DNA of 64,000 nt from assembly GCA_964494985.1 (NCBI GenBank), contig CAZBUB010000006.1, positions 12,914 to 76,913 of the forward strand. Direction: 5' to 3'. Both the position numbers and the translations under genes were made by a program. The DNA comes from CAZBUB01 sp964494985. GTDB lineage: Bacteria; Desulfobacterota; Desulfovibrionia; Desulfovibrionales; Desulfothermaceae. The notes beneath the pieces were generated by a model. The model was not told the DNA's origin. It made no database searches and was given only the letters and a program-made list of their open reading frames with translations. Below, piece after piece: positions 17,662-26,321 of the stretch; within the stretch, counting starts at the first letter, position 1, and each line of letters starts with the position of its first letter.

Positions 17662-19026
17662 TTAGACATCCAAATCAGGAAGGTCAACTTCCAGATTCTT
17701 GTCCTGTCGGATCACATAGTTCTGGTTGCAGAAGGGGAAATTGAACTCCTTCCACCATTTCACAACTGCTTCGTAGACCTCAGGCCGGAAAATGACCCTG
17801 GGGGGATAGATGCCTTCACCCACCATACCCCGGATAAAGCTGCCGCTGAACTTCTCCTTTTGCTTGGTATGGCCGCAAGATTCGCTGTAGGCGATTTCCT
17901 GGCAGACTGGGCAGTACCAAAACTCTCTCATGTTCTGGGGCCGGATATGCAGACCGTAGTCCACATCGCAGATGGATTGGTCAAAGCCAAAGCTGGGGAT
18001 GCCTTTGTCCCAAAGAGTCTGGGTGGCATACTCGTCGTAGAAATCCCCCACAGCAGCGTGGTCGCGGCCGAACATGTGATGGGTACAGCCCATGTTCTGG
18101 CGAATAATGCCGTGCAGCATGGATTCCAGGGGATTGCCGTAGCGCATATCCCAGAGACAATAGGAAACCATATGCCGCTCAGGCTTGATGTAATTCCCTT
18201 TATTCACTGCCTCGTGGCCTTCCAGGATAGTCTCGTCAGGATAGTCGCCCTTGCGCTTGACTCCAATGATGGCATTGACCAGGATCCCATTACAGGGCTC
18301 GATATCCCCGGTGTAGGCTGCATTTTTCATGAGATGCTCATGTCCCACATGGGGAACATTCCTGGTCTGGTGGTTGATGACTGTGCGCCAGCCTCGTTTT
18401 TGGAACTCTTCACGGCATTTGATAGGGGGGAACCAGAAACGGTCAAACGGAGGCTTGAACTTAGGCTCGTTGATGATGGTGTACTTTCCAGCCAGAACCA
18501 CAGGATTGAGGCTCTTGTAGATCACCCAGCCGGGATGCTTCTCGTTGAAGGGCTCCTGGACAACTTCCGGATTATCCTCAGGAGTGCCGAAGACCTTGTG
18601 GGCCAGCTTTTCAGGATTGTCAATCCGCCAGATTTCCTCTACATCCAAAATTGCAAAGGGTTTGCCTTTGAGGCGTAAAAGCACCCGATCTCCGGCTGTG
18701 ACTCCGAGCTGCTTATAGTCTTCCTCGCTGATGTCAAAGACAAGGGGATAGGGAAAAATCCAGTTGTTCAGGAGTCTTCTTTCTTTAAGGATTCTCTCCA
18801 CCTCAGCCTGCTTCATGGAGCCCTCCACAGGGCTGAAGAAGCCATAGCAGGTGGACATGATTTCCCGATAGACATTGCGCACCGGTACGCCCTTGTCACT
18901 CAGGGTGGGTTTGATGTCGTATGCCAGGCAGCCTTTGGCCAGTTTCTTGGCTAACTGGGGATCCCTGACAACCCTCTCTTCAATTCTTCCTCCATGGGGA
19001 GGAGGGGTGGTCATTCTCAATGTCAT
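17662..19026 (-). CDS. sat: Dissimilatory sulfate adenylyltransferase (ATP sulfurylase)
   Basis: 454 residues from ATG 19026, with AAGGAG 6 nt upstream; a longer in-frame extension to 19104 overlaps the promoter region and is rejected. Family motifs: INHQTRNVPHVGHEHLMKNA (QxRN and HxxH active site), GCTHHMFGRDHAAVGDFYD, and a C-terminal zinc-type segment YCPVCQEIAYSESCGH. It joins sulfate and ATP to APS and pyrophosphate, the first cytoplasmic step of sulfate respiration. Product APS goes to AprBA encoded next door. Confidence 0.98.
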   Translation of the reverse strand: MTLRMTTPPPHGGRIEERVVRDPQLAKKLAKGCLAYDIKPTLSDKGVPVRNVYREIMSTCYGFFSPVEGSMKQAEVERILKERRLLNNWIFPYPLVFDISEEDYKQLGVTAGDRVLLRLKGKPFAILDVEEIWRIDNPEKLAHKVFGTPEDNPEVVQEPFNEKHPGWVIYKSLNPVVLAGKYTIINEPKFKPPFDRFWFPPIKCREEFQKRGWRTVINHQTRNVPHVGHEHLMKNAAYTGDIEPCNGILVNAIIGVKRKGDYPDETILEGHEAVNKGNYIKPERHMVSYCLWDMRYGNPLESMLHGIIRQNMGCTHHMFGRDHAAVGDFYDEYATQTLWDKGIPSFGFDQSICDVDYGLHIRPQNMREFWYCPVCQEIAYSESCGHTKQKEKFSGSFIRGMVGEGIYPPRVIFRPEVYEAVVKWWKEFNFPFCNQNYVIRQDKNLEVDLPDLDV

Positions 19027-19094
19027 CGCAAACTCCTTGGATTTTAAGTTCAACTGATCTTCCCTGCTGAGCCTGATCAAATTTGCTTGTGCAA

Positions 19095-19123
19095 AAATTA
19101 ACAAGTCCCGTTGAGCCTGTCAA
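19095..19123 (-). promoter_or_regulatory. Sigma-70 promoter candidate for sat
   Basis: On the minus strand TTGACA (plus 19118-19123) is separated by exactly 17 bp from TAATTT (plus 19095-19100). The -35 is perfect and the -10 matches 4 of 6. It lies about 70 bp upstream of the sat start. Confidence 0.6.
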
Positions 19124-19285
19124 GCTTGGAGTCAAAAATAAATTTCAAGTGTTTCGGAAGGATAGTAGGTATTTGCTAGGCAGTTTCTAATATTTGCGCC
19201 AAGCTCTGCCTTTGTCACACCGACTCCTTTTCTCGATTTGGGACAGATCAGGAATGTAGCCTGAATTTCCTGTTTGGGTATCATG

Positions 19286-19303
19286 TTGTGAAAATTGCAA
19301 CAA
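19286..19303. promoter_or_regulatory. Possible Rex or HcpR-type operator upstream of sat
   Basis: TTGTGAAAATTGCAACAA is an imperfect palindrome with TTGTGAAA on one side and CAACAA on the other, resembling the TTGTGAA-type boxes bound by Rex (a known repressor of sat in Desulfovibrio vulgaris) and by Crp/Fnr-type HcpR. It lies in the sat/aroA-like divergent region (19027-19428), about 160 bp from the sat -35, so it could also serve the divergent gene. The rest of this 402-bp region holds nothing else I can support. Confidence 0.35.
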
Positions 19304-19428
19304 TGTGCTTTTGTCCTTGCGGCTGACATATACCTGGCAATTGATAGGAGCTATGCTTTTTATAAGCTTGTCGAGCTAGGGGCATTTAGGTACTGTGTCT
19401 CACGCGTCAGCGACAACAAGGAAGGAAT

Positions 19429-21051
19429 ATGAGTGAAAGAAAGTCAAAATATAGGGATACCAGGGGCAAAGGGCCTGAGTTGCAGGATCTGGATCAGGAG
19501 ATATTGGTCCTGTTGGACAAAAGGGCAGAGAGTTTCCGGCAAAAGGCCCTGGGCAGACAAAAGCAGGGCCAAGGTTTGGTGGACAGTAAACAGGAAAAAG
19601 AGCTCTGGAGGTTTTGGCAGGGATTTTTCCGTAACAAGGGTTGGTCAGAGCAAACAGGCCGCAAGATCTTTAATCTGTTGAACAACTTGGGCTACGAGAC
19701 CTTGGAGCGAAGTCAAGACAAGGAATTCAGGCTGCAGCCACCCCAGGGGCAAGTGGATATCAATCATGCTGGACCCAGGGATGTTTTCCTGAGCAGGCTG
19801 GCCTGCGGCTTGGCAGCAGGAGCGAATCAGGAATTGAAGCTGCCCCAGGCCCTGTTGAATGATGAGCTTTTCGAGTTTATCAAGGCCTGCAATCAAATAG
19901 GGGCAGGCTTTTCCTGGCAAAAGGACTTAGTAGAGCACCGCCAGGGCAAGGGGCTGGACTTTGATCGCAAGTCCGTGTTTGTGGGCGAGAGCAGGTTCAA
20001 TCTTTTTTTGCTCTTGTTTCTGGCCTGTACCAAGGTTGGGACCTGCAGGTTTAGTGGAGCCAGCAGGCTCAAGCAGGAGAGCTTGGGCCAATTGCAGGGG
20101 CTCTTACGGGTTTTGGGAGCCAGGGCGGTATCCCTTTTGCCCGGGGGAGAAGGCTTGCCCCTTCGCCTGGAATCCAGTGCAGAGATAGATACTGAGCTGG
20201 TGTTGCCCCAGGAAGCTGACCCGGAAATGACAGCAGCTTTGATTCTAGCCCTGGCCAGTGTTGATTTTTTCAAAGAAAAGCTGCGACTGGTCTGTCCAGG
20301 GAATTTCCTTGAGCCTTGCACCGAAAGATTGACCCTGGAGTATCTGCTTGGGGAAAAGATGCAGATCAATGCGGAATATGGAGAGGTCTATCTCAGACCG
20401 GGCAGCCCAAGTCCAGGGCTGGAGGCAGAGGTCTATCTGGATCCTATGCTTTGCGCACCTTTGTTGCTCATGCCTCAAATTTTGGGAGGCAGGACGGTGC
20501 TTTGGGGAAACTTTCCACAGTGGCAGCCATTGGGGCAGGCTGTCTTGGATATCCTGGCTGCAAGTGGGGCCGAGGTGGAGCTGTTAGATCAAGGTATATG
20601 TAGCAAGTATGTTGGGCAGGAGAAGGTGCTGGAGCTTGACTGCTCCAAACATCCAGAGCTTTTACCCTTGGCCTTGGGTTTTGCCCTGGCCAAGGCAAAA
20701 GGGGCCAGCTTACAAGTTTGTTCCGGTCCTGGCCTGGATTTTGGGCTTTATTTCCTGAACAGGTTGGGGGTCAAGCACGAGCTGCAGGGAGAAAATCTGA
20801 GCCTTGGAGCAGGATCAATACATGCAGAACAAGAATTGCAGATCAGGAGCCCAGATCCTGTATGGTGTATAGGGCTGGGCCTGGCAGCCCTGGGTGGAGG
20901 TAAGATTACTATTGAGAATCCTGGTGAGATGACCAGGATGTGGCCCCAGTTCTGGGCCTGGTACAAGGGCTGTACCTCTGGTTTTAGGCGAGAAAAAGCA
21001 TACCAAGGAACTCAGGATGACAAAAAGAGTCGTAGAAGAATCGTGGGCTGA
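19429..21051 (+). CDS. EPSP-synthase-like protein with chorismate-mutase-like N-terminus
   Basis: 540 residues; start set by AAGGAAGGA before ATG 19429. Residues about 19-45 (LQDLDQEILVLLDKRAESF) resemble the first helix of AroQ chorismate mutases. From about 170 on the layout follows the two-domain EPSP synthase fold (for example SGASRLKQESLGQLQGLLRV, YLDPMLCAPLLLMPQILGG, LGQAVLDILAASGAEVELLD), but the usual catalytic signatures are not visible: no GSKS-type lysine segment, no GNAGT, and the normal Asp-Glu before LP reads HPELLP. It may be a divergent aroA or a pseudoenzyme. It is divergent from sat and overlaps the next gene. Confidence 0.65.
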   Translation: MSERKSKYRDTRGKGPELQDLDQEILVLLDKRAESFRQKALGRQKQGQGLVDSKQEKELWRFWQGFFRNKGWSEQTGRKIFNLLNNLGYETLERSQDKEFRLQPPQGQVDINHAGPRDVFLSRLACGLAAGANQELKLPQALLNDELFEFIKACNQIGAGFSWQKDLVEHRQGKGLDFDRKSVFVGESRFNLFLLLFLACTKVGTCRFSGASRLKQESLGQLQGLLRVLGARAVSLLPGGEGLPLRLESSAEIDTELVLPQEADPEMTAALILALASVDFFKEKLRLVCPGNFLEPCTERLTLEYLLGEKMQINAEYGEVYLRPGSPSPGLEAEVYLDPMLCAPLLLMPQILGGRTVLWGNFPQWQPLGQAVLDILAASGAEVELLDQGICSKYVGQEKVLELDCSKHPELLPLALGFALAKAKGASLQVCSGPGLDFGLYFLNRLGVKHELQGENLSLGAGSIHAEQELQIRSPDPVWCIGLGLAALGGGKITIENPGEMTRMWPQFWAWYKGCTSGFRREKAYQGTQDDKKSRRRIVG

Positions 21052-21274
21052 GGACATAGAGTCCCTGGAACAGGAAATGCAAAGACTTGAGAAGCATAAA
21101 AAAGATTGTGAGCAAAAGCTGCGCCAGCTAAGGGCAAAAGAGGATCCTGCCTCTGGTGTGGTGTTTGCTCAAGAGATCCATGGCCTGCTTACCAAAAAGC
21201 TAAGCCTGGAGACAGAGCTGGAGTTTTGCCGCAGGAAGAAAAACAGGTTCTTGCTGGAGCAGGATCTGGGATAG
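21017..21274 (+). CDS. Small coiled-coil protein, unknown
   Basis: 85 residues, overlapping the end of the EPSP-synthase-like gene by 35 bp in another frame. AAGGA lies 8 nt before ATG 21017. The whole product is charged and predicted helical (ESLEQEMQRLEKHKKDCEQK and on), a two-strand coiled-coil look. The overlap implies translational coupling. I do not recognise it; it could be a short accessory to the upstream protein. Confidence 0.55.
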   Translation: MTKRVVEESWAEDIESLEQEMQRLEKHKKDCEQKLRQLRAKEDPASGVVFAQEIHGLLTKKLSLETELEFCRRKKNRFLLEQDLG

Positions 21275-21290
21275 CCTCGAGGTTTTTGGC

Positions 21291-21716
21291 CTAGAGATCC
21301 TTTTCTAACTGCAGGATGTTGGCTTTGGTTCCAGGGTCACTTAAGTACTCCATGCGATCTGCAATGTTTTTGATGAGATAGAGGCCCATACCCCCGATCT
21401 GGGGATTGTTGAGATCCGGATCAGGTACTTCCTGGGGCTTGAACCCTGGTCCGTAATCCAGGACTTGCACTGTGATCTTTTGGGGGGAGAGCCAGAGTTT
21501 AAGCTCTAGTCTGCCCTGTTCCTGTTCAGGATAAGCGTGCCGAATAACGTTGGAACAGGCTTCGTAGATCACGAGCTCCAGGTTGTAGGCCAGCTCATCC
21601 TCCCTGTATTGCAGCCCGGGGTGGCGGGTGAACAGCGCCTTAGCAAAGTGGCCGATGCAGGGCAGATAGGCCATTTCCGCAGGCACCTGCAGATAAACCT
21701 CTGGATTGCTGCTCAT
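21291..21716 (-). CDS. RsbW-type anti-sigma/HATPase kinase
   Basis: 141 residues from ATG 21716, with AAGGGG upstream; a GTG 51 bp further out is possible but lacks a clear site. A stand-alone GHKL ATPase: N box ELVIYEACSNVIRHAYP, G1 DYGPGF, and G2 GGMGLYLIKNIADRMEYL. Such single-domain proteins are serine kinases acting on anti-sigma antagonists or parts of stress/biofilm partner-switching systems. No antagonist (STAS) gene is adjacent. It is convergent with the coiled-coil gene (16 bp apart). Confidence 0.88.
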   Translation of the reverse strand: MSSNPEVYLQVPAEMAYLPCIGHFAKALFTRHPGLQYREDELAYNLELVIYEACSNVIRHAYPEQEQGRLELKLWLSPQKITVQVLDYGPGFKPQEVPDPDLNNPQIGGMGLYLIKNIADRMEYLSDPGTKANILQLEKDL

Positions 21717-21830
21717 GGGCACCCCTTGTTGCTTACAATGTTGCTCCCACCTGGGTCCATAAACCACCTCGCATAAAAATGGCAGTGAATACGAAGGCAG
21801 GAATAAGCAGTACGGCTCTATTTCTTGAGC

Positions 21831-23153
21831 TTAGCCCTTCATACTGGGAGGCTGTCCAGTGGATTCTAAGACCGCCCGCCAGTAATTGGAGCTGGTGTTC
21901 AGCTTGCGTCTTTCCTTAATCACCAGGTCCAACGGAAGATGGATGTAATGATCCTGCAGGTTGCTGATCACCATGTTGGTTTTGCCTGCCATGGCGGCAT
22001 GCACTGCGTTTTGCCCCAGAAAACCGCAGTAGACACGGTCGTTGGCATTGGCTGGTATGGAGCGAATGATATAGCTGGGGTCTATAAATTTCAAGGTAAT
22101 TTCAATGTCCATCTCCTGGAAGTAGTCCTTGATCTTGGCCTGGAGCAGACTGCAGATGTCTCCTAGCACTGGGTTACCGGAGGGATCGGTGGCCACTTCC
22201 TGTCCATTGAGATGGGTCTCTTTTCGGTACAGGTCTTGTCCTGCCCCTTCAGCCACCACGATGACCGCATGTCCCCTTGTTTTGAGCCGTTTGCGAAGGT
22301 TCTCCAAAAGGCCGAGCCTGCCCTCTAGCTCAAAACTCTCCTCTGGGATGAGTACATAGTTGACATCCTTCTGGGCCAGGCTGGCCTCTGCTGCTATGAA
22401 TCCAGCCTCCCTGCCCATGAGCTTGACCATGCCAATGCCGTTTGGTGCACCCAAGGCCTCGGTATGGGCGCAGCGGATGGCCTCGGTGGCCTTGGTCACT
22501 GCAGTATCAAAGCCAAAGGTGCGAGAGACAAAATAGATGTCATTGTCTATGGTTTTGGGGATGCCGATAATGGAGATTTTCATTTGCCGCCTGTGCACCT
22601 CGCTAGCTATGGCTGAAGCGGCTTTCATGGTTCCATCCCCACCGATCAGGAACAGGATATTGATGTTCATTCTCTCTAAGGCGTCTACTATTTCCTCCGG
22701 GGATTGGGGGCCCCGTGAGGAACCCAGGATGGTGCCTCCAAAGGAATGTATCTCTGAGACGTTTTTCGGGGTCAGCTCCCAGACTTCGTGGCCGTATTTG
22801 GGGATAAAACCCTGTAAGCCGAACCTGATGCCCAAGGTGGTGGGAATTTTGTACTGGTGCTGGGCCTCCATGACTATGGCTCTGATGACATCGTTAATCC
22901 CTGGACAGAGCCCCCCACAGGTAACTATGGCGCACTTTGTCTTACTGGGATCGAAATATATCTGCTGCCTTGGCCCGGCCTGCTCAAAATCGTAATACAC
23001 AGGCTCCTGAGCAGCATGGCCCAAGACCTCCTGGGGCACAGAAAGGGTTATTTGGGCCTGATCCCCTATGTTGGTGCCAAAAGGCAAAGGATTTTTGATC
23101 TTGGCCTGACCCAGATCTTGAATCTGGGCCTGTTGGGGTTGATTAGAGGGCAT
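21831..23153 (-). CDS. 6-phosphofructokinase, plant/spirochaete-like family
   Basis: 440 residues, longer than bacterial PfkA (~320), with an N-terminal extension of about 70. Sugar- and nucleotide-binding segments: TCGGLCPGINDVIRA, GTILGSSRGPQ, IGGDGTMKAASAI, IPKTIDNDIYF and KLMGREAGFIAAEASL. The Gly in GGDGT points to ATP use, while the Lys in PKTIDND is the residue typical of pyrophosphate enzymes; this combination marks the long group III PFKs, most of which use ATP. It catalyses fructose-6-phosphate phosphorylation. It is divergent from yjbQ across 192 bp. Confidence 0.92.
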   Translation of the reverse strand: MPSNQPQQAQIQDLGQAKIKNPLPFGTNIGDQAQITLSVPQEVLGHAAQEPVYYDFEQAGPRQQIYFDPSKTKCAIVTCGGLCPGINDVIRAIVMEAQHQYKIPTTLGIRFGLQGFIPKYGHEVWELTPKNVSEIHSFGGTILGSSRGPQSPEEIVDALERMNINILFLIGGDGTMKAASAIASEVHRRQMKISIIGIPKTIDNDIYFVSRTFGFDTAVTKATEAIRCAHTEALGAPNGIGMVKLMGREAGFIAAEASLAQKDVNYVLIPEESFELEGRLGLLENLRKRLKTRGHAVIVVAEGAGQDLYRKETHLNGQEVATDPSGNPVLGDICSLLQAKIKDYFQEMDIEITLKFIDPSYIIRSIPANANDRVYCGFLGQNAVHAAMAGKTNMVISNLQDHYIHLPLDLVIKERRKLNTSSNYWRAVLESTGQPPSMKG

Positions 23154-23345
23154 GTTGGTTCTCCTAAGCTGAGTTTAGGCTGATTGACTGTTCTTGCATT
23201 TGAAAACCAAGGCCAATTAGGTTTAAACTTTGTTGAAAATGGCCTGTAAAGACTTTATGCTTACGTAGAATCACTTGCTTTATGCCTGCACGAGATAGTC
23301 TAATGCAAAATTTAATAAAATAAAATAACAGCTAAGGAGGCTCAT

Positions 23346-23741
23346 ATGCAAGCACTGCAGGTGAAAAGTCGAAAAAGAGAGGAAATGCTGGATATTAGCA
23401 ATCAGGTTCAGGATCTGGCCAGGGAGCAGGGCTGGAAGGAAGGGATTTTATTTTTGTTTTGCCCCCACACCACTGCTGCTTTGACCATAAATGAGGCTGC
23501 AGACCCCACTGTGGCAGAAGATATCCTGAACTGCCTGCGCAAGCTGATACCTTGGCAGGGGGAGTATAGGCACATGGAAGGCAACAGTGATGCGCACATC
23601 AAATCATCTCTTTTGGGCTGCAGTTTGCAGGTGCCGCTTAGCCAAGGCAAGCTTGCCCTGGGTACCTGGCAAGGAGTCTTCTTTGTGGAGTGCGATGGGC
23701 CCAGGACAAGGCAAGTTTTTTTGCAGCTTTTCGCGGCTTGA
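23346..23741 (+). CDS. YjbQ/UPF0047 family protein
   Basis: 131 residues, family length. All family signatures are visible: FCPHTTAALTINEAADP, HMEGNSDAHIKSSLLG and LGTWQGVFFVECDGPR. The fold binds a metal through the His/Glu residues; some members have secondary thiamine-phosphate synthase activity, but the natural role is unsettled. AAGGAGG precedes ATG 23346. It is convergent with the following TPR protein gene (40 bp). Confidence 0.95.
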   Translation: MQALQVKSRKREEMLDISNQVQDLAREQGWKEGILFLFCPHTTAALTINEAADPTVAEDILNCLRKLIPWQGEYRHMEGNSDAHIKSSLLGCSLQVPLSQGKLALGTWQGVFFVECDGPRTRQVFLQLFAA

Positions 23742-23780
23742 GGATAGAGGACAGATAAATCAAAGAGCTCTTGTTCTTGG

Positions 23781-26198
23781 TTAAGGCTTGTTGTCTGGTT
23801 TCTGGTTTTTTGCAGTTAGATCTGCGCTAGAAGGCAGGTGGCTGGTCCTGGTGCGCAAATGCTGCAGCTCTGTCTCCTTGCTCTGGCTGGAGAGGACTTG
23901 GCAAAGGAGTTGTACATATTCTGGGTGTTCAGGCCTCAAGGCAACGCTTTTTTTGAGCAAAAGCTCAGCTATCTCCGGGTCCTCGTTTTGCAGCAGATAC
24001 AATCTGGCCAAGAGGTGCATGGCCTCGCAGTCCTCTGGATTGTGGTTTAAAGCCAGGTGCAGGTTCTCCCTGGCATCTTGCAGCCTGTTCTCCTGCATGT
24101 GCAACCTGCCCAAAAAGCGATAAGCGAATCTCTGACCTGCATCTGTCTGAGCTGCCCTGGAGTACATCTGCCTGGCCTGCTCTATGTGGCCTTGCTCTTC
24201 TGCTATCTGGCCCAGCCGCAAAAGACTGAAGCCTGTTTCCGGTGCCAGCTCCAGACAGCTTTGAAAACAGCCCCGGGCAGTCTCTCTGTCCCCCAGACGC
24301 CAGCAGATATAGCCGTAGTTGAAAAGGGTCAAATGGTTCTTCGGTTCCTGCTCCAGGACCCTTTGGAATTCCCTGCAGGCCAGATGGGCTTGCCCCAGTC
24401 TGGCATAACAGATGCCAAGGGAGTTGCGGGCCAAGGTATTTTGCTGGTCCAAAACCAAGGCCAGCTTGTACTCTTCCAGGGCTGCGGTGAGGTTGTTTTG
24501 ATTGAAGTAGCGGTCAGCGCTGATGGTCAGGGAGGTTGAGTTGAGACTGACGAGTGCTGAATGGGGCAAAAGCAGGGCATGCTCCAAAGCCTTACGGGCG
24601 TTGTCCAACAGCTCTGCCTTGGATAGGCCCAAACAGGGATAGCAGGCCAGGCCTATGCTTATTCTGTCTTGGCTTATCTCCTGTAAGGCCCCTTGCAGTT
24701 CCTGCAAAAGGGAGGTAGCTGCCTTTTCTTCCATGTCCGGGATGTACAGGATCCAGCAGCAGCTGCTGTATTCTCCCAAGATGGCCTTGGCCTGTTGAAG
24801 ATTTTCTCTGAGCCTGGACCAAAGTTGACTCTGCCCTGGGCTTTGTAGGTGGAGCCTAGGGCTTTCCGTGCCCAAAGCCTTCGAGCTGCACAGGGCCAGA
24901 CAGAAGCTGTTCATGTTTGCCCTGGCTTTTTGCCAGGCCTGCAGGAAGCTGTGCAGGGCCAAGGGTTCTAAGGTATGAGCCTGTTCCAGATTCAGCTCCA
25001 GCTCTTGAGCAGGCTCCACCTGATCCTGTTTTCCTGGCTGGTGCAGGAGCCTGTCTCCAACCTCTGGGTACTTGCTGGGGTCATTTAACTGCAGGATTTC
25101 CCCTTCTGCCTGCTCCCAGCTCACCCTGGACAGGATCATTTCAGCCTTAGGCTGGGCAGCTGGATCTGAGTCTGTTATTAAAAAGCGTTGTCCTTCCCGG
25201 GCCAGGTGAACTCTGCCCAGGCTTACCATAACCCTGTTCAAGGGGAGATTCTTGATGATGCTCCCGCCTTGGGTTAATATCTGGCTAAAGGAGATTATAT
25301 TTTGTCCATTTACAGCTTGCGGGGCTTTTTGGGCCGCCAAAAGACTGTTTCTCAGTAAGGTCGCGGCTTGTTCCCTCAAGGATTGTTGCAAGGCCCAGCC
25401 AGTGAGATCCTGGGGATAACAGCTGTAGCCGCAGGTGACCTTGGGGCTTATCCTTTCCTCGGTGGCGGGATATTCCAGCTGCAGCTGTTCCAGGTCCTGA
25501 AGCAGCTGCAGACCGGTCTGCCTGCAGGTGGAAGCTTCAGCCTGGGGCAGGAGCAGGGCAAAGCAGGACTCTCCTGCCCGGCCCAGGATATATTCCCCAG
25601 AGGTTTTTTGGTTTAAAAGACCTACTATGTCCTGCAGTAATTTTTGGGTAAAGGAAAAGCCGTAATGGAGCTGCAGGGAAGGTTGGTGGTGCACATAAAA
25701 CAGCAAGATGCCCAATTTGGACCTGTAAGGGGGCAAATCAAGCTCCTCTGAGGAACTTTGCCCTGGCTGGTGACAGCGGCTTATCAGCTCGATCTCCTGC
25801 TCAATATTCACAAGCAGATGCTGCCTTTGCAAGGCACCAGATTCTGCGTCTGACTTTTGTCCTTTCTGCAGGCTCAGGCTTTGCAAAAAAAGTGTGCAGT
25901 ATTCCATCAAGAGTCTACACTGACTCCTGGGCTCCTGCAGCTGCACACCTTGGAGCAGGAAAATACCCAAAAGGCGGCCTTGGACTGCTAGGGGCAGGAA
26001 GAGCTTACCTTCTGAGCTTAAATGCAGGGCTTGATAATGACCTTGGCTATCCAGAAGTCCATTGGGGAGTGTTCTGGGAAAATAGATTGAACCTGAGTCA
26101 AAGGAGATGCTGCGACTTAGGGCCCCCTTTAAAGCGGCCTCATTTCTGATAAGATCGTCAGCAGTGATATCCCTGGAAATAAACTGCTCCTGATCCAA
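23781..26198 (-). CDS. GAF / degenerate GGDEF / TPR signalling protein
   Basis: 805 residues from a TTG at 26198 preceded by GCAGGAGC at 8 nt; an ATG at 26330 is in frame but would overlap the nitroreductase start and has no clear site. Order seen: GAF-like region (about 15-125), a first GGDEF-like domain without a GGDEF motif (about 165-300), a linker, a second cyclase-like region (about 420-560), then about six TPR units (for example ADRYFNQNNLTAALEEYKLA, NSLGICYARLGQAHLACREF). No signal peptide. The missing catalytic motif suggests a c-di-GMP-blind scaffold or receptor. Confidence 0.75.
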   Translation of the reverse strand: MDQEQFISRDITADDLIRNEAALKGALSRSISFDSGSIYFPRTLPNGLLDSQGHYQALHLSSEGKLFLPLAVQGRLLGIFLLQGVQLQEPRSQCRLLMEYCTLFLQSLSLQKGQKSDAESGALQRQHLLVNIEQEIELISRCHQPGQSSSEELDLPPYRSKLGILLFYVHHQPSLQLHYGFSFTQKLLQDIVGLLNQKTSGEYILGRAGESCFALLLPQAEASTCRQTGLQLLQDLEQLQLEYPATEERISPKVTCGYSCYPQDLTGWALQQSLREQAATLLRNSLLAAQKAPQAVNGQNIISFSQILTQGGSIIKNLPLNRVMVSLGRVHLAREGQRFLITDSDPAAQPKAEMILSRVSWEQAEGEILQLNDPSKYPEVGDRLLHQPGKQDQVEPAQELELNLEQAHTLEPLALHSFLQAWQKARANMNSFCLALCSSKALGTESPRLHLQSPGQSQLWSRLRENLQQAKAILGEYSSCCWILYIPDMEEKAATSLLQELQGALQEISQDRISIGLACYPCLGLSKAELLDNARKALEHALLLPHSALVSLNSTSLTISADRYFNQNNLTAALEEYKLALVLDQQNTLARNSLGICYARLGQAHLACREFQRVLEQEPKNHLTLFNYGYICWRLGDRETARGCFQSCLELAPETGFSLLRLGQIAEEQGHIEQARQMYSRAAQTDAGQRFAYRFLGRLHMQENRLQDARENLHLALNHNPEDCEAMHLLARLYLLQNEDPEIAELLLKKSVALRPEHPEYVQLLCQVLSSQSKETELQHLRTRTSHLPSSADLTAKNQKPDNKP

Positions 26199-26321
26199 AT
26201 TGCTTGCTCCTGCTTTAGAGGTTAGAGTTGTAGCTAAGCTTGAGGCGGGCTCTGTTTTGTGGCAAGCAAAGCCCCTGTCGCATCTTTTTGGGACAAGGGC
26301 AATACTAATAAGGAGAAGCCC

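Noticed and set aside
19132..19329. 65-codon minus-strand frame in the sat upstream region
   Set aside because: Overlaps no known family, weak start, and lies upstream of the sat promoter in a regulatory region.
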